Origin: Enterococcus sp. 4G2_DIV0659
GTDB taxonomy: Bacteria; Bacillota; Bacilli; Lactobacillales; Enterococcaceae
Assembly: GCF_002140715.2 (NCBI RefSeq)
Contig: NZ_NGLE02000001.1
Span: forward strand, 3,252,001 to 3,316,000
Length of the DNA: 64,000 bases
Direction: 5' to 3'
Every line of letters begins with the position of its first letter. The stretch's first letter is position 1. The position numbers and the translations under genes were made by a program. The notes beneath the pieces were generated by a model. The model searched no databases and was not told the DNA's origin. It saw only the letters and a list, made by a program, of their open reading frames with translations. This document shows, piece by piece, positions 26,022 through 36,754 of this stretch.

Positions 26022-27311
26022 ATGAAGGAAAAATTGAAGGTCGGTTTACTGGGGTTAGGAACCGTGGGATCTGGTGTACCCACGATTTTGCAAGAACATC
26101 AGGAAAAAATTTCTCAAGTGACGGGCATGGAAATCACTATTACAAAGGCATTAGTGCGTGATGAACAAGAAAAAAGACGCCTAGCGGAGAAATTTGATAT
26201 TCAACTCACAACCACCATTGATGACATTATCAAAGATGATGAAATCAATATTGTTGTTGAATTGATTGGAAAAGTAGAACCTGCCAAAACCTTCATTACC
26301 CAAGCGTTGGAAAATGGAAAGCATATCGTAACGGCTAATAAAGATCTTTTAGCTCAACATGGAAGTGAACTTGTTGCATTAGCTCAAAAGAATCATTGTG
26401 ATTTATATTATGAAGCAAGTGTTGCTGGAGGAATCCCTATTTTGCGGACGATTGCCAATAGTCTAGCAGCAGACAACATCCAAAAAGTGCTAGGCATTGT
26501 TAACGGTACGACTAATTATATGCTGACTCAAATGGTATCAGAAAAAAAATCCTATGAGCAAGCACTAAAAGAGGCTCAAGAATTAGGATTTGCTGAATCA
26601 GATCCCACCAATGATGTTGATGGGATTGATGCCGCTTATAAAATGGTAATTTTAAGCCAGTTTGCGTTTGGAATGAACATTACTTTGGATCAGGTCGATA
26701 CTAGAGGAATTCGCGGATTATCACTTGATGATGTTGAGATGGCCGCTCAATTAGGTTATGAAATCAAATTGATTGGTTCTTCTGAAAATACGAAAGGCAG
26801 TATTGCTGTTGAGGTGGGACCGATGTTAGTGGCAAAGGCTCATCCGATTGCATCGGTTAGAAATGAATTTAATGCAGTGTTTATTGAAAGCTCAGGTGTA
26901 GGAGAATCCATGTATTATGGTCCTGGAGCTGGGGCTAAACCCACAGCAACAAGTGTAGTCAGCGACATTATCACGATTGCTAAAAATATTCGTTTAGGTA
27001 CAACCGGACACATGTTCAATGCCTATCAACATGATACAAAAATAACAGCGGATTCTAACATCTCAGGAAAATACTATTTTTCTATTGAAGTGCCAGATAA
27101 ACGTGGACAAATTCTAAAATTAACGCAAATCATGACGGAAGCAAACGTCAGTTTCGATCAACTGGTTCAACAAAAGTCTGATGGTACAAGGGCTAGAATT
27201 GTTGCAATCACGCATACAATTACCAAAGAACAAATGAAACAAGTCATAAAGAAAATCGAATTAGTCGATGAATTTGAACTATTAAATACATTTAAAGTAT
27301 TGGGGGACTAG
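26022..27311 (+). CDS. hom: Homoserine dehydrogenase
   Basis: 429 residues: NAD(P)-binding GLLGLGTVGSGV, the catalytic region VAGGIPILRTIANSLAADNI and GIVNGTTNYML, DPTNDVDGIDAAYKM, and a C-terminal ACT domain (about 350-425, YFSIEVPDKRGQILKLTQIM) for feedback by threonine. It reduces aspartate semialdehyde to homoserine. TTGGAGGAA precedes the ATG. It heads the threonine operon: thrC begins 3 bases after its stop. Confidence 0.96.
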   Translation: MKEKLKVGLLGLGTVGSGVPTILQEHQEKISQVTGMEITITKALVRDEQEKRRLAEKFDIQLTTTIDDIIKDDEINIVVELIGKVEPAKTFITQALENGKHIVTANKDLLAQHGSELVALAQKNHCDLYYEASVAGGIPILRTIANSLAADNIQKVLGIVNGTTNYMLTQMVSEKKSYEQALKEAQELGFAESDPTNDVDGIDAAYKMVILSQFAFGMNITLDQVDTRGIRGLSLDDVEMAAQLGYEIKLIGSSENTKGSIAVEVGPMLVAKAHPIASVRNEFNAVFIESSGVGESMYYGPGAGAKPTATSVVSDIITIAKNIRLGTTGHMFNAYQHDTKITADSNISGKYYFSIEVPDKRGQILKLTQIMTEANVSFDQLVQQKSDGTRARIVAITHTITKEQMKQVIKKIELVDEFELLNTFKVLGD

Positions 27312-27314
27312 AAG

Positions 27315-28373
27315 ATGTACGAAGGATTATTAAAACAATATAAAGAGTATCTACCGATTACAGATAAAACACCAATGATTTCACTAGCTGAAGGAAATAC
27401 ACCGCTAATTCCTTTGCATAGTTTATCAAAGGAATTAGGAATTAACTTATATGGAAAATATGAAGGCTTAAACCCAACAGGCTCATTTAAAGATCGCGGC
27501 ATGGTAATGGCTGTAGCTAAAGCAGTTGAAGAAGGAGCAAAAGCCATCGTCTGTGCTTCTACAGGAAACACGAGTGCAGCGGCGGCAGCTTATGCGACAA
27601 GAGCGGGTGTTAAAGCGTATGTAGTAATACCAGATGGTAAAATTGCGATGGGGAAATTGGCCCAAGCAATTATTTATGGTGCAGATATCATTTCGATACC
27701 AGGCAATTTTGATGAAGCCTTAAAAGCCGTTCGTGATATTGCAAAAACAGAAGCAGTAGCTTTAGTGAATTCAGTGAATCCGTATCGTTTGGAAGGACAA
27801 AAAACAGCAGCTTTTGAAGTGTGCGAACAACTTGGAAAAGCGCCAGATGTATTAGCGATTCCCGTAGGAAATGCAGGGAATATTTCAGCTTACTGGAAAG
27901 GGTTTAAAGAGTGGCATGACAAAGAAGGTACGCTTTTACCTAGAATGCATGGATTTGAAGCAGAAGGAGCTGCAGCGATTGTCAAAGGCGAAGTGATTGA
28001 GCAGCCAGAAACGATTGCAACGGCTATTCGTATTGGGAATCCTGCTAGCTGGAAATTAGCAGAAGCAGCACGTGACGAATCAAATGGCTATATTGATTCC
28101 GTAACAGACGAAGAAATTCTTGAAGCGTATCGTAAAGTTGCTGCCCAAGATGGTGTATTTGTTGAACCAGGTTCAGCTGCCTCTCTTGCAGGTGTTATCC
28201 AACATGTGAAAAATGGCAAAATCAAGCAAGGTGAAACGGTTGTTACAGTCTTTACAGGGAATGGACTGAAAGATCCAGACACTGCAATCAATGCTACTGA
28301 TGTAAAAATTTCAAAAATGAGCGATTTAGAAGAGATGAGAATGCACTTACGTAATGGAGTGTCGGAACTATGA
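27315..28373 (+). CDS. thrC: Threonine synthase
   Basis: 352 residues of fold-II PLP enzyme. The PLP lysine is in [24 protein letters not shown] and [15 protein letters not shown] bind the phosphate. It converts phosphohomoserine to threonine. This is the short ThrC form without the long N-terminal domain. It is tightly packed between hom and thrB, with a 4-base ATGA overlap into thrB, so the last two steps are translated together. Confidence 0.96.
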   Translation: MYEGLLKQYKEYLPITDKTPMISLAEGNTPLIPLHSLSKELGINLYGKYEGLNPTGSFKDRGMVMAVAKAVEEGAKAIVCASTGNTSAAAAAYATRAGVKAYVVIPDGKIAMGKLAQAIIYGADIISIPGNFDEALKAVRDIAKTEAVALVNSVNPYRLEGQKTAAFEVCEQLGKAPDVLAIPVGNAGNISAYWKGFKEWHDKEGTLLPRMHGFEAEGAAAIVKGEVIEQPETIATAIRIGNPASWKLAEAARDESNGYIDSVTDEEILEAYRKVAAQDGVFVEPGSAASLAGVIQHVKNGKIKQGETVVTVFTGNGLKDPDTAINATDVKISKMSDLEEMRMHLRNGVSEL

Positions 28374-29233
28374 AAATAAGAATTCCCGCAACCAGTGCGA
28401 ATCTGGGGCCAGGGTTTGACTCATGCGGCATCGCTCTTTCTCATTATCTCTATATCGAAGTGCTAGAGAATGCGAATGATTGGAAAATTATTCATTCTTT
28501 AGGCGAAGATATACCTGATGATAAAACCAATTTGCTCATTCAAACAGCGTTGAAGGTAGCGCCAAATTTAGCGCCTAAAGTGTTGAAAATGAATTCGGAT
28601 ATTCCTCTGGCTAGAGGCTTAGGTAGTAGCTCTAGCGTAATTGTTGGAGGAATTGAGCTTGCTAATCGGTTGGGTAATTTGAACTTAACACAAAAAGAAA
28701 AATTACAAATTGCTACGGAGATTGAAGGACATCCAGATAATGTAGCACCGGCTATTTGCGGTGATTTTGTCGTAGCAAGTTATGTAGATGATGAAGTTCA
28801 TTATGTGAAACATCATTTTCCGATGTGTGATGTGATTGCATTTATTCCTAAGGTTCAATTACTGACATCTGAAAGTCGCAGTGTTCTCCCGGAATCAATA
28901 GCTTATAAAGAAGCGGTTCAAGCGAGTGCCATTGCGAATGTGATGATTGCAGCTATTTTAAATGGTAATTTACCTTTAGCTGGTGTAATGATGGAAAAAG
29001 ATCGTTGGCATGAGTCGTATCGGAAGCAATTAGTCCCTCATTTAGATCAAATACGAGATTTAGGGCATGAGTTTGGAATGTATGGTGCATTTTTAAGTGG
29101 TGCTGGTCCGACTGTTTTAGTTTTATCGCCAGAAGATAAGACAGAAAAGATGGTACAAGCATTAGAAAAACTGCCTATTTCGGCTGATATCAATATTTTA
29201 TCAATTGATCAAGAAGGAATTCAGGTGTTTTAA
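28370..29233 (+). CDS. thrB: Homoserine kinase
   Basis: 287 residues of the GHMP kinase family: N-terminal [21 protein letters not shown] loop [18 protein letters not shown], and C-terminal [14 protein letters not shown]. It phosphorylates homoserine for ThrC. The gene order hom-thrC-thrB is usual for Bacilli. The transcript ends at a strong hairpin shared with the convergent PPDK regulator gene. Confidence 0.96.
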   Translation: MKIRIPATSANLGPGFDSCGIALSHYLYIEVLENANDWKIIHSLGEDIPDDKTNLLIQTALKVAPNLAPKVLKMNSDIPLARGLGSSSSVIVGGIELANRLGNLNLTQKEKLQIATEIEGHPDNVAPAICGDFVVASYVDDEVHYVKHHFPMCDVIAFIPKVQLLTSESRSVLPESIAYKEAVQASAIANVMIAAILNGNLPLAGVMMEKDRWHESYRKQLVPHLDQIRDLGHEFGMYGAFLSGAGPTVLVLSPEDKTEKMVQALEKLPISADINILSIDQEGIQVF

Positions 29234-29264
29234 AGGGTGAGATTTTTTCCCGTGTTTAAATTTA

Positions 29265-29313
29265 GAGGATACGACAAAACCATTTTTTAGTTTTGTCGTA
29301 TCCTCATTTTTTG
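29265..29313. terminator. Bidirectional terminator between thrB and the PPDK regulator
   Basis: A perfect 16-bp stem (29265-29280 with 29290-29305) is followed by ATTTTTTGG on the plus strand, and T-rich sequence follows on the minus strand too. Confidence 0.85.
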
Positions 29314-29315
29314 GT

Positions 29316-30173
29316 TTAAGCCTCTGGACTTTCAGTTGAATAATAACTATGATCTTCTAAATTCAATGCATTTAAAATCATCGAAGCTGTTTCTTCAATA
29401 GATAGGGAGGCTACATTAATAACAACGCATCCTAATTTTTCATATAAATCGTTGGCAAAAGCCAGCTCTTTTCTAATTTTTTCAATATCTGAATAAGAAG
29501 TATCAGCGGGTAGTCCATAAGTTTTCATTCGTTCTTTTCTAATGCCATTCAATATATCGGGGTCATTCGTTAAACCAACAATTTTTTTGGGATTGGTTTC
29601 CCATAATTGTTTTGGTAAATGAGCTTCTGGAATCAACGGCAAATTAGCTACTTTCAGATTTTTATTAGCTAAAAATAAACTCAAAGGCGTTTTGGATGTT
29701 CTGGAAACACCTAATAAAAGGACGTCAGCTTCTAAAAAACCTCGTGCATCTTTGCCATCATCATATTTTACAGCGAACTCCATTGCTTCAATTCGTTTGA
29801 AATAATTTTCATTCAAGTGATGTAAAGCACCTGGCTCTCTTGTTGGAGCGATACCAGTTAGTCGTTCAATCTCAGCGACCGGAGGTGTCAAAATATCAAA
29901 ATGATATAATCCATGTTCTTCGAAAAAATCATTGGCAATTTTGACAAGTCGTTCATTCACAATAGTATGCAAAACCATCGCATTTTCACGTCGAGCATCT
30001 TCTAAGGCACGCCTTAGTTTGTCTTCTTCTTTTGCAAATGTTCGTCTAAATAATGAAAAATCAACTGTAGGGTATTGCGCCATAGAAGCAGCAGCTAATT
30101 TTGATGCTGTTTCACCGGCCGAGTCTGAGATAACAAAGATCGTTACGCATTTTTTTTGTTCATTTTTCGTCAT
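29316..30173 (-). CDS. PPDK regulatory kinase/phosphorylase (DUF299)
   Basis: 285 residues of the DUF299/PpsR family: N-terminal IFVISDSAGETASKLA, DEADxG-like middle, P-loop-like GVSRTSKTPLSLFLANK, and PRPYD-like KVANLPLIPE. Family members phosphorylate and dephosphorylate pyruvate, phosphate dikinase, using ADP and phosphate, on a Thr beside the catalytic His. Its target gene is not in this window. GAGGGGAAT precedes the ATG. It is monocistronic and convergent with the threonine operon. Confidence 0.9.
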   Translation of the reverse strand: MTKNEQKKCVTIFVISDSAGETASKLAAASMAQYPTVDFSLFRRTFAKEEDKLRRALEDARRENAMVLHTIVNERLVKIANDFFEEHGLYHFDILTPPVAEIERLTGIAPTREPGALHHLNENYFKRIEAMEFAVKYDDGKDARGFLEADVLLLGVSRTSKTPLSLFLANKNLKVANLPLIPEAHLPKQLWETNPKKIVGLTNDPDILNGIRKERMKTYGLPADTSYSDIEKIRKELAFANDLYEKLGCVVINVASLSIEETASMILNALNLEDHSYYSTESPEA

Positions 30174-30270
30174 AATGTGATTCCCCTCTTGCTTTTTTTA
30201 TAAATTTATTATACCATACCTTCATAAATCTTATTCGTAATGATTCTGATTTAAGTGTGGAGGCAAAAGG

Positions 30271-30691
30271 ATGGCACAATCAAAAGTGGAACAATCTCTT
30301 TCAGTAATGAAAGAACATGGATTAAAATACACGAAAAAAAGAGAAGCAATGATTACATATCTTATTCGAAGAAATAGGTATATCAGCACGAGAAGTCTAT
30401 GAATTTATGAACCAAGAGTTTAAAGGAGTAAGTTATGATACGATTTATCGTAATTTGCATGATTTTGAAACATTAGAACTACTTGAAACCACAGATTTAA
30501 ATGGGGAGAAAAAGTTTCGCTTCCATTGTTGTCAAGAAGTTGGTCATCATCATCATTTTATTTGTACAGTTTGCGGAAAAACAAAAGAAATCCATATGTG
30601 TCCAATGGATTTTTTCAAGGAACAATTAAGTGGATGTGACATAGAAGGGCACCGATTTGAGATTTTTGGTCGTTGTGAAGAATGTAAATAA
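30271..30691 (+). pseudogene. zur: Fur-family regulator (Zur-like), frameshifted
   Basis: ATG 30271 after GGAGGCAAAAGG opens a reading whose first 39 residues are Fur-like (YTKKREAMITYLI...NRYIS) but which stops at 30400-30402. The rest continues in another frame: ISAREVYEFM, then the DNA-recognition helix SYDTIYRNLHDFE, the HHHHFICTVCGK metal-binding segment, and GRCEEC with the structural zinc cysteines. Both frames read IS at about 30380-30387, so loss of one TA from a TATATA run (net -2) would explain the break. The Cys pairs plus position before rpsU match enterococcal Zur. The C-terminal piece alone (ATG 30407) lacks the first helices and should not bind DNA. Confidence 0.85.
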
Positions 30692-30783
30692 CCTTTTTTT
30701 CTAAAAATAAACCTAAATAATGCATGAGAGTGTAAAACTTTACTCATTTTGGTACTTTTTTATGCATTTTTTCATTACAGAGG

Positions 30784-30812
30784 TTGACGTTAAAATAACC
30801 ATTCGATATAAT
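30784..30812 (+). promoter_or_regulatory. rpsU promoter
   Basis: TTGACG (30784-30789) and TATAAT (30807-30812) are spaced 17 bases apart, giving a leader of about 80 bases before rpsU. Confidence 0.85.
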
Positions 30813-30898
30813 GTAGAAAGAACGGTATTTTATTTATGTTGAATAACTCATATATATAAAAAACGGTTACTTTTTAAGCTCGGAGGGAGGGAATTAAC

Positions 30899-31075
30899 AT
30901 GTCAAAAACTGTCGTTCGTAAAAACGAATCTCTTGACGATGCTCTTCGTCGCTTCAAACGTTCCGTTTCAAAAGCGGGTACTTTACAAGAATCTCGTAAA
31001 CGTGAATTCTACGAAAAACCAAGTGTAAAGCGTAAGAAAAAATCTGAAGCAGCTAGAAAACGTAAAAAATTCTAG
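30899..31075 (+). CDS. rpsU: 30S ribosomal protein S21
   Basis: 58 residues: [19 protein letters not shown] at the N-terminus, then a long basic tail ([17 protein letters not shown]). S21 acts at the mRNA-16S 3' end region during initiation. Codon use is biased to that of highly expressed genes (CGT arginine, TTC). GGAGGGAGG precedes the ATG. It is followed 25 bases on by yqeY, the usual neighbour, and has its own strong promoter. Confidence 0.97.
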   Translation: MSKTVVRKNESLDDALRRFKRSVSKAGTLQESRKREFYEKPSVKRKKKSEAARKRKKF

Positions 31076-31100
31076 TTTTCGATGAATTGGAGCTGGTTGT

Positions 31101-31550
31101 ATGTCATTACTAACAACATTGAATGACGATATCAAAACAGCAATGAAGTCTAAAGATAAAGATACTTTATCTGTACTTCGAATGCTGAAGGCAGCCATTC
31201 AAAATGAGCAGATTAAAACGAGCCGTGATTTGGACGGAGAAGAAGAGTTGACAGTTTTATCTCGCGAGATGAAACAAAGAAGAGACTCTTTATCAGAGTT
31301 TGAAAAAGCGGGACGTGACGATCTTGCTGACAAAGTAAAAATCGAAATCGCAATTGTTGAAAAATATATGCCAAAACAACTTTCAGAAGAAGAAATTCGT
31401 CAGATTGTTCAGACGGCAATTGATCAGACCGGAGCGACTTCACCAAAAGAATTTGGTAAAGTGATGGGCGCTGTGATGCCAGCAGTAAAAGGTAAAGCAG
31501 ACGGTAATCAGGTCAATGCAATTGTAAAAGAATTACTACAAGAGAATTAG
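31101..31550 (+). CDS. yqeY: GatB/YqeY-domain protein
   Basis: 149 residues, all helical: N-terminal LNDDIKTAMKSKDKDTLSVLRMLKAAIQNEQI and the C-terminal QTGATSPKEFGKVMGAVMPAVKGKADGNQVNAIVKELL, which matches the tail domain of the amidotransferase subunit GatB. The free-standing form is conserved after rpsU in Bacilli; a tRNA-related function is suspected but unproven. It ends before a strong terminator that separates the rpsU unit from phoH. Confidence 0.93.
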   Translation: MSLLTTLNDDIKTAMKSKDKDTLSVLRMLKAAIQNEQIKTSRDLDGEEELTVLSREMKQRRDSLSEFEKAGRDDLADKVKIEIAIVEKYMPKQLSEEEIRQIVQTAIDQTGATSPKEFGKVMGAVMPAVKGKADGNQVNAIVKELLQEN

Positions 31551-31560
31551 TCAATAAAAA

Positions 31561-31589
31561 AACCAACGGAAATCCGTTGGTTTTTTTGT
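31561..31589. terminator. Terminator after yqeY
   Basis: A perfect 9-bp GC-rich stem (31561-31569 with 31574-31582) has T7 after it and A-rich sequence before it. Confidence 0.88.
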
Positions 31590-31682
31590 TCAAATTTACA
31601 TAGAAAAGTAATGACTTCTTTTTAATAAATAAATAATATGGTATGATTGTAGAGAATGACAAATAAAGGAGATGGGCGTTTT

Positions 31683-32657
31683 TTGACAGAAAATAAGTCA
31701 ATATCTTTAGAATTGAAAGTAAATGATTCTGATGATGTGAGTATGCTTTTGGGAACCCATGATAAACATATAAAATTTTTAGAAGAAAATGCATCTGTGA
31801 CCATTAATAGCAGAGGCGAGACGATTCAGTTGATTGGTGAAGAAACAGAAGTTCAATTGATTGCTTCGGTTATACGTACATTACAAGTTCTGATTCAGCG
31901 CGGCATAAAAATTAGTACGCCGGATGTTGTTTCAGCACTTAAAATGGCTAGAAGTGGAGAACTAGACCGCTTTGTTACAATGTATGAAGAAGAGATCCTT
32001 AAAGATTACAGAGGAAAAGCCATTCGGATCAAAAATGTAGGACAAAAAAAATACATTGATGCGGTTAAAAAGCATGATATCATTTTTGGTATTGGTCCTG
32101 CTGGAACAGGGAAAACATTTTTAGCTGTAGTCATGGCGATTTCCGCCTTAAAAAAAGGAGAAGTACAAAAAATCATTTTAACCCGACCTGCTGTAGAAGC
32201 TGGTGAAAGTTTAGGTTTTTTACCTGGTGATTTGAAAGAGAAAGTTGATCCTTATCTTCGCCCTGTTTATGATGCGTTGTACCAAGTTTTCGGTATGGAA
32301 CATACGAACCGGTTAATGGAACGCGGGGTGATTGAAATCGCACCACTAGCCTACATGAGAGGACGAACATTGGATGATGCTTTCGTGATTTTAGATGAAG
32401 CACAAAATACAACCGTTGCCCAAATGAAAATGTTTTTGACGAGATTGGGATTCAGTTCTAAAATGATCGTTAATGGAGATACCAGTCAAATTGACCTACC
32501 AAAAGGAGTTACAAGTGGCTTGGTTAATGCTGAAAAGACACTTCAATCAATTAATAAAATTGCCTTTGTTCATTTTGATGCTGGAGACGTAGTGAGACAT
32601 CCGGTTGTTGCTCAGATCATTAGAGCGTATGAAAATGAACATCAAAAAGATTCATAA
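31683..32657 (+). CDS. phoH: PhoH-like ATPase
   Basis: 324 residues. An N-terminal KH-like part (to about 110) is followed by the PhoH P-loop domain: Walker A GIGPAGTGKTFLAVV, EAGESLGFLPGD, AYMRGRTLDDAFVILDEAQN (Walker B), and the sensor GDTSQIDLP. PhoH proteins are RNA-associated ATPases often encoded beside ybeY, suggesting a role in rRNA or RNA quality. TTG 31683 is used because AAAGGAG ends 11 bases upstream; an in-frame ATG at 31656 would place that site inside the gene. Confidence 0.92.
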   Translation: MTENKSISLELKVNDSDDVSMLLGTHDKHIKFLEENASVTINSRGETIQLIGEETEVQLIASVIRTLQVLIQRGIKISTPDVVSALKMARSGELDRFVTMYEEEILKDYRGKAIRIKNVGQKKYIDAVKKHDIIFGIGPAGTGKTFLAVVMAISALKKGEVQKIILTRPAVEAGESLGFLPGDLKEKVDPYLRPVYDALYQVFGMEHTNRLMERGVIEIAPLAYMRGRTLDDAFVILDEAQNTTVAQMKMFLTRLGFSSKMIVNGDTSQIDLPKGVTSGLVNAEKTLQSINKIAFVHFDAGDVVRHPVVAQIIRAYENEHQKDS

Positions 32658-32684
32658 ATCTACGGAAAAGGAGTGAGAATTCCG

Positions 32685-34883
32685 TTGAAATACTCTTTAC
32701 TAAAATTACGCGATAAATTGGGAAAGGCTTATATTCCTATACTGTTACTTATTTTTTCATGTTTCCTGTTTATCATTATGTTTGGCAGTGTCCATCAGAA
32801 AAAGGTAGAAATAAAAGAAGGCCAACTTGCTGAAAATACTATTCGAGCGACAAAAAATGTTGAGAATACTTATGAAACTGCAGCCAAGAAAAAGTTAGCT
32901 GCTGAAGCGATCACGCCTGAATACACTTATCAAGAAGAGACAGCAGACATTCAACATAAACGAATCGAAAAATTGTTTAAGCTGATTACTGCTGTGAATG
33001 AAAAAATTGACAAAGATTATCAAGACAAACAGGCAAAAGCTAAAAAAGATGAAACAATCCCCAAACCAACCGTAGAAGAAAGAGTTGCTAGTTTAAAAGC
33101 ACAATTTGAATCGTTGGATCAAGAGGAAGTAACCTTTTATCAAAAATTTCCAAATTCATTTTATCAAAACATTTTTGCCTTAAACCCAGATCAGATTGGA
33201 CAAGTAAAAGCTGAAAGTCTGAAAATTGTTGACGAAAAGATGAAAGACCATGTTAGAGAAAATGAATTAGGAAATATTCGGCAAGACGCCATTGAAAAAA
33301 TTCAATTTTTGGATGTTTCGCCTACAATGCAGCAGGAAATTCGCTATGTTGTAAATCAAGGTATAGTGGCAAATGATTTTCCAAACGACAAAAAAACCAA
33401 AGAATTGCGTCAAAATGCGATGGATGCAGTTCCGCCAGCAATGATTTATCAAGGAGAGATCATTGTTCGTGAAGGGACACAGATTGACAGTAAAGCAATG
33501 GAAAAACTAGAACTACTTGGTATGACCAATCAAAACACCTCTATCTTCCCAATGGTTGCGTTAACCTTGGCGATTGTTTTACAAGTAATTGTTCTTTTAT
33601 TCTTTACTAAACAAGTTACAGAAGAAGGAAAACGTCGCCACTTCATTTTATTTTATGTAGGGGCAATGTCACTAAGTATTTTATTAATGAAGTTTTTCCA
33701 AATCTTCCAAACTGAACAAATGATGTACATTTCGCTATTCTTTCCAGCAGCATTTACGCCGTTGGTTTTGAATTATTTTGTTAACCGTAGAGCAGGTGTG
33801 CTCGCTGCCGTTTTTCAAGTAGTTTTTGCACTGTTTGTGTTCTATCACTCTATTGGAACGAACTCACTAACGATTATTTTAGTCAGCTATTTGTTTTCAG
33901 GTCTGTTTGCAACTGTAGTTAAACGGACAAGAATTAGCGAGCAAGGAGTAGTTGCTGTATTTTGGGTGATTATATTTCCTGTTTGCATGGACTTTATTTT
34001 AATGGTCTATCAAGGGATGAGTTTATTAGACAGTAAGTCTTGGATTATGTTGATTTGTGCGTTAGCAGGTGCCGTCTTATCATTCTTAGCAACGATGGGA
34101 CTTCATCCATATGTTGAACTGCTGGTAACAGACGACAGCATGATTGTTTTGAATGAATTGAGTAATCCAAATCATCCGTTGTTAAAACAATTATTGGAAG
34201 AAGCGCCGGGAACATACCATCATAGTATGATGGTGGCTAGTTTAAGTGCAAATGCCGTAGCTGAAATTGGTGGACGTTCATTACTGACACGAGTGGCATG
34301 TTACTATCACGATATTGGTAAAATCAAACATGCTAATTTCTTTGTAGAAAATTTACCGGCAGGGGCTGAAAATCCACACAATTTCTTATTGCCAGAAGAT
34401 AGTAAACAAATTATTTTTGGTCATGTCGCTGATGGTGCGAAAATATTGGAAGAGCATCATATGCCAGAAATGGTGATTGATATTTGTCGCCAGCACCACG
34501 GGACAACACTGATGAAATTTTTCTATTTCAAAGCGAAAGAGCGTAATTCAGAAATCCTGGAAGAAGATTTTCGATATCCAGGACCCAAACCTCAAACAAG
34601 AGAGGCTGGAATTGTTAGTATCGCTGACACATGTGAAGCCGCTGTTCGTGCGATGGATCATCCAACAAATGATAAGATTCAATCATTTGTTCATAACGTG
34701 ATCGAAGATCGAATTTCAGATGGCCAATTGGATGAATGTGGTTTGACGATGAAGGAAATTCGAATGGTTGAAAAATCTTTAGTGAGTGGACTATGTAGTA
34801 CATTCCATTCAAGAATCAAATATCCAAAAATGAAATCAGAAGCTGAAAAAATGAAAGATGAACAAGAAAAGAGAGATGACTAA
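32685..34883 (+). CDS. pgpH: Cyclic-di-AMP phosphodiesterase PgpH (7TM-HD)
   Basis: 732 residues. An N-terminal membrane span (about 14-36) leads to a large extracellular 7TMR-HDED domain (about 40-280), then seven hydrophobic spans (about 285-480) and a cytoplasmic HD domain with [18 protein letters not shown] (the HD pair) and RQHHGT. It breaks down cyclic-di-AMP and so affects potassium, osmolyte and wall homeostasis. TTG 32685 is preferred (AAAGGAG 11 bases before); GTG 32673 overlaps that site. Its stop overlaps the ybeY start (TAATG), linking the two in one operon. Confidence 0.93.
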   Translation: MKYSLLKLRDKLGKAYIPILLLIFSCFLFIIMFGSVHQKKVEIKEGQLAENTIRATKNVENTYETAAKKKLAAEAITPEYTYQEETADIQHKRIEKLFKLITAVNEKIDKDYQDKQAKAKKDETIPKPTVEERVASLKAQFESLDQEEVTFYQKFPNSFYQNIFALNPDQIGQVKAESLKIVDEKMKDHVRENELGNIRQDAIEKIQFLDVSPTMQQEIRYVVNQGIVANDFPNDKKTKELRQNAMDAVPPAMIYQGEIIVREGTQIDSKAMEKLELLGMTNQNTSIFPMVALTLAIVLQVIVLLFFTKQVTEEGKRRHFILFYVGAMSLSILLMKFFQIFQTEQMMYISLFFPAAFTPLVLNYFVNRRAGVLAAVFQVVFALFVFYHSIGTNSLTIILVSYLFSGLFATVVKRTRISEQGVVAVFWVIIFPVCMDFILMVYQGMSLLDSKSWIMLICALAGAVLSFLATMGLHPYVELLVTDDSMIVLNELSNPNHPLLKQLLEEAPGTYHHSMMVASLSANAVAEIGGRSLLTRVACYYHDIGKIKHANFFVENLPAGAENPHNFLLPEDSKQIIFGHVADGAKILEEHHMPEMVIDICRQHHGTTLMKFFYFKAKERNSEILEEDFRYPGPKPQTREAGIVSIADTCEAAVRAMDHPTNDKIQSFVHNVIEDRISDGQLDECGLTMKEIRMVEKSLVSGLCSTFHSRIKYPKMKSEAEKMKDEQEKRDD

Positions 34884-35359
34884 TGGATATTACGTTCATT
34901 GATGAAACCAACAAAGTATCAAAAGAAAATGTAAACGAAGTAGAAAACCTGCTGCAATTTGCAGCTGGTTTTCTGGAAATATCGGAAGATACAGAAATGT
35001 CTGTGACCTTTATGGATAACAAAGGTATTCAGGTGATAAACAGAGATTATCGAGGAAAAGACCAACCGACTGACGTTATCAGTTTTGCCTTGGAAGAAGA
35101 AGGGGAAGAAGAGTTACCGATCATTTTTGAAGATGAAGCGGAACTTTTCCCAAGAAATTTGGGCGATATTATGATTTCAATTGAAAGAGCCAACGAGCAA
35201 GCGATAGACTATGGTCATTCTTTTGAACGTGAATTAGGCTTTTTGGCTGTCCATGGTTTTTTGCATTTAAATGGTTACGATCATATGGAACCTGAAGATG
35301 AGAAGGAAATGTTTGGATTACAGAAAGAGATTTTAAATGCCTATGGACTCAAAAGATAA
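34883..35359 (+). CDS. ybeY: Endoribonuclease/rRNA maturation factor YbeY
   Basis: 158 residues. The UPF0054 zinc motif [11 protein letters not shown] (HxxxHxxxxxH) and the conserved [16 protein letters not shown] are present. YbeY acts in 16S rRNA 3' processing and ribosome quality control. It overlaps pgpH by one base at its start and dgkA by 23 bases at its end, typical of the compact phoH-pgpH-ybeY-dgkA-era operon. Confidence 0.96.
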   Translation: MDITFIDETNKVSKENVNEVENLLQFAAGFLEISEDTEMSVTFMDNKGIQVINRDYRGKDQPTDVISFALEEEGEEELPIIFEDEAELFPRNLGDIMISIERANEQAIDYGHSFERELGFLAVHGFLHLNGYDHMEPEDEKEMFGLQKEILNAYGLKR

Positions 35360-35744
35360 GCGCACCGAAAAAAACAAGCACTTTATCACTTCCTTAGAGT
35401 TTGCACTTCAAGGAATTCGCACAGTTTTTAAAGAAGAACGCAATATGCGCACCCATGTAATCATGGGTGGGATAGCCATTGGAATTGGTTTTATTTTTAA
35501 ACTAGCTATATCAGAGTGGCTGTGGCTTTTTTTAGCTATTTTTCTTGTGTTAGTTGTAGAGATCATTAATACGGCGTTTGAAAATGTAGTAGACATGGTT
35601 ACTGATTTTCATTTTCATCCAATCGGAAAAAAAATCAAAGACATGGCTGCAGGTGCGGTACTTTTAACGACAGGCTTTGCTGTAATCGTTGGATTGCTGT
35701 TATTTGTTCCAAAAGTTTGGCAATTACTATTAGATTTTTTATAG
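35337..35744 (+). CDS. dgkA: Undecaprenol/diacylglycerol kinase
   Basis: 135 residues, a three-span membrane kinase: amphipathic start ([21 protein letters not shown]), then [18 protein letters not shown] with the DgkA catalytic Glu/Asn pattern, and [11 protein letters not shown]. In Gram-positives this short family phosphorylates undecaprenol, complementing UppS and UppP. AAAGAGA lies six bases before ATG 35337; ATG 35343 is an alternative. The gene starts inside the end of ybeY. Confidence 0.93.
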   Translation: MPMDSKDKRTEKNKHFITSLEFALQGIRTVFKEERNMRTHVIMGGIAIGIGFIFKLAISEWLWLFLAIFLVLVVEIINTAFENVVDMVTDFHFHPIGKKIKDMAAGAVLLTTGFAVIVGLLLFVPKVWQLLLDFL

Positions 35745-35756
35745 AGGAGAGAAATA

Positions 35757-36659
35757 ATGACAGATGCACATAAATCCGGTTTCGTAGCAATTGTGGGAAG
35801 ACCAAATGTTGGTAAGTCTACATTGTTAAATCGAATTGTCGGACAAAAAATTGCGATTATGAGTGATAAAGCGCAAACAACTAGAAATAAAATCCAAGGA
35901 ATTTATACTGTTCCAGAAGCTCAAATCGTTTTTATTGACACACCAGGCATTCATAAGCCAAAGCATCGTTTAGGTGATTTTATGGTGGAGACTGCTTACA
36001 GTGCATTGCGTGAAGTAGATGCTACGTTATTTATGATCAGTGCCGATCAAAAAAGAGGCAAAGGTGATGATTTTATCATTGAACGTCTTAAGGCAATGAA
36101 TAGCCCTGTGTATTTAGTTATCAATAAAATAGATACCGTACATCCTGATCAATTATTAGGAATTATTGAAGATTACTCAAGTCAGATGGAATTTGCAGAA
36201 GTTGTGCCAATTTCTGCGACTGAAGGAAACAATGTAGAACGATTGATGGATATATTAGTTGACCAAATACCAGAAGGTCCTCAATATTTCCCAGACGATC
36301 AAATTACTGATCATCCAGAGTATTTTATTGTTTCAGAATTGGTTCGGGAAAAAGTGCTATTACTGACGCGTGATGAAATTCCTCATTCTGTTGCGGTTGT
36401 GGTGGATTCCATGAAGCGTGATGAAAATGATAAAGTGAGAATTCTAGCAACAATTATCGTTGAGCGTGATAGTCAAAAGGGAATCATCATTGGCAAAGGC
36501 GGCAAAATGTTAAAACAGATCGGGACAAAAGCTAGACAAGATATTGAATATTTATTGGATGACAAAGTTTATTTAGAGTTATGGGTAAAAGTTCAAAAAG
36601 ATTGGCGCGATAAAAAAGTCCATTTACAAGATTTTGGCTATCGTAAAGATGACTATTAA
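35757..36659 (+). CDS. era: GTPase Era
   Basis: 300 residues. P-loop GRPNVGKST (14-22), switch [16 protein letters not shown], and a C-terminal KH domain with [19 protein letters not shown]. It binds 16S rRNA near the 3' end and times small-subunit maturation, working with YbeY encoded just upstream. GAGGAGAG precedes the ATG. It closes the phoH-to-era group before a hairpin terminator. Confidence 0.97.
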   Translation: MTDAHKSGFVAIVGRPNVGKSTLLNRIVGQKIAIMSDKAQTTRNKIQGIYTVPEAQIVFIDTPGIHKPKHRLGDFMVETAYSALREVDATLFMISADQKRGKGDDFIIERLKAMNSPVYLVINKIDTVHPDQLLGIIEDYSSQMEFAEVVPISATEGNNVERLMDILVDQIPEGPQYFPDDQITDHPEYFIVSELVREKVLLLTRDEIPHSVAVVVDSMKRDENDKVRILATIIVERDSQKGIIIGKGGKMLKQIGTKARQDIEYLLDDKVYLELWVKVQKDWRDKKVHLQDFGYRKDDY

Positions 36660-36672
36660 TATTAAAATGACG

Positions 36673-36708
36673 GAACAGTTCTGCCTTACAGTGGAATTGT
36701 TCTTTTCC
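36673..36708 (+). terminator. Terminator after era
   Basis: A 9-bp stem with one G-U pair (36673-36681 with 36694-36702) is followed by TTTTCC. Confidence 0.6.
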
Positions 36709-36754
36709 TTCTATCTCTGCTAAAATAAATCAAACTGGAAAAGGAGGCAAAAAG

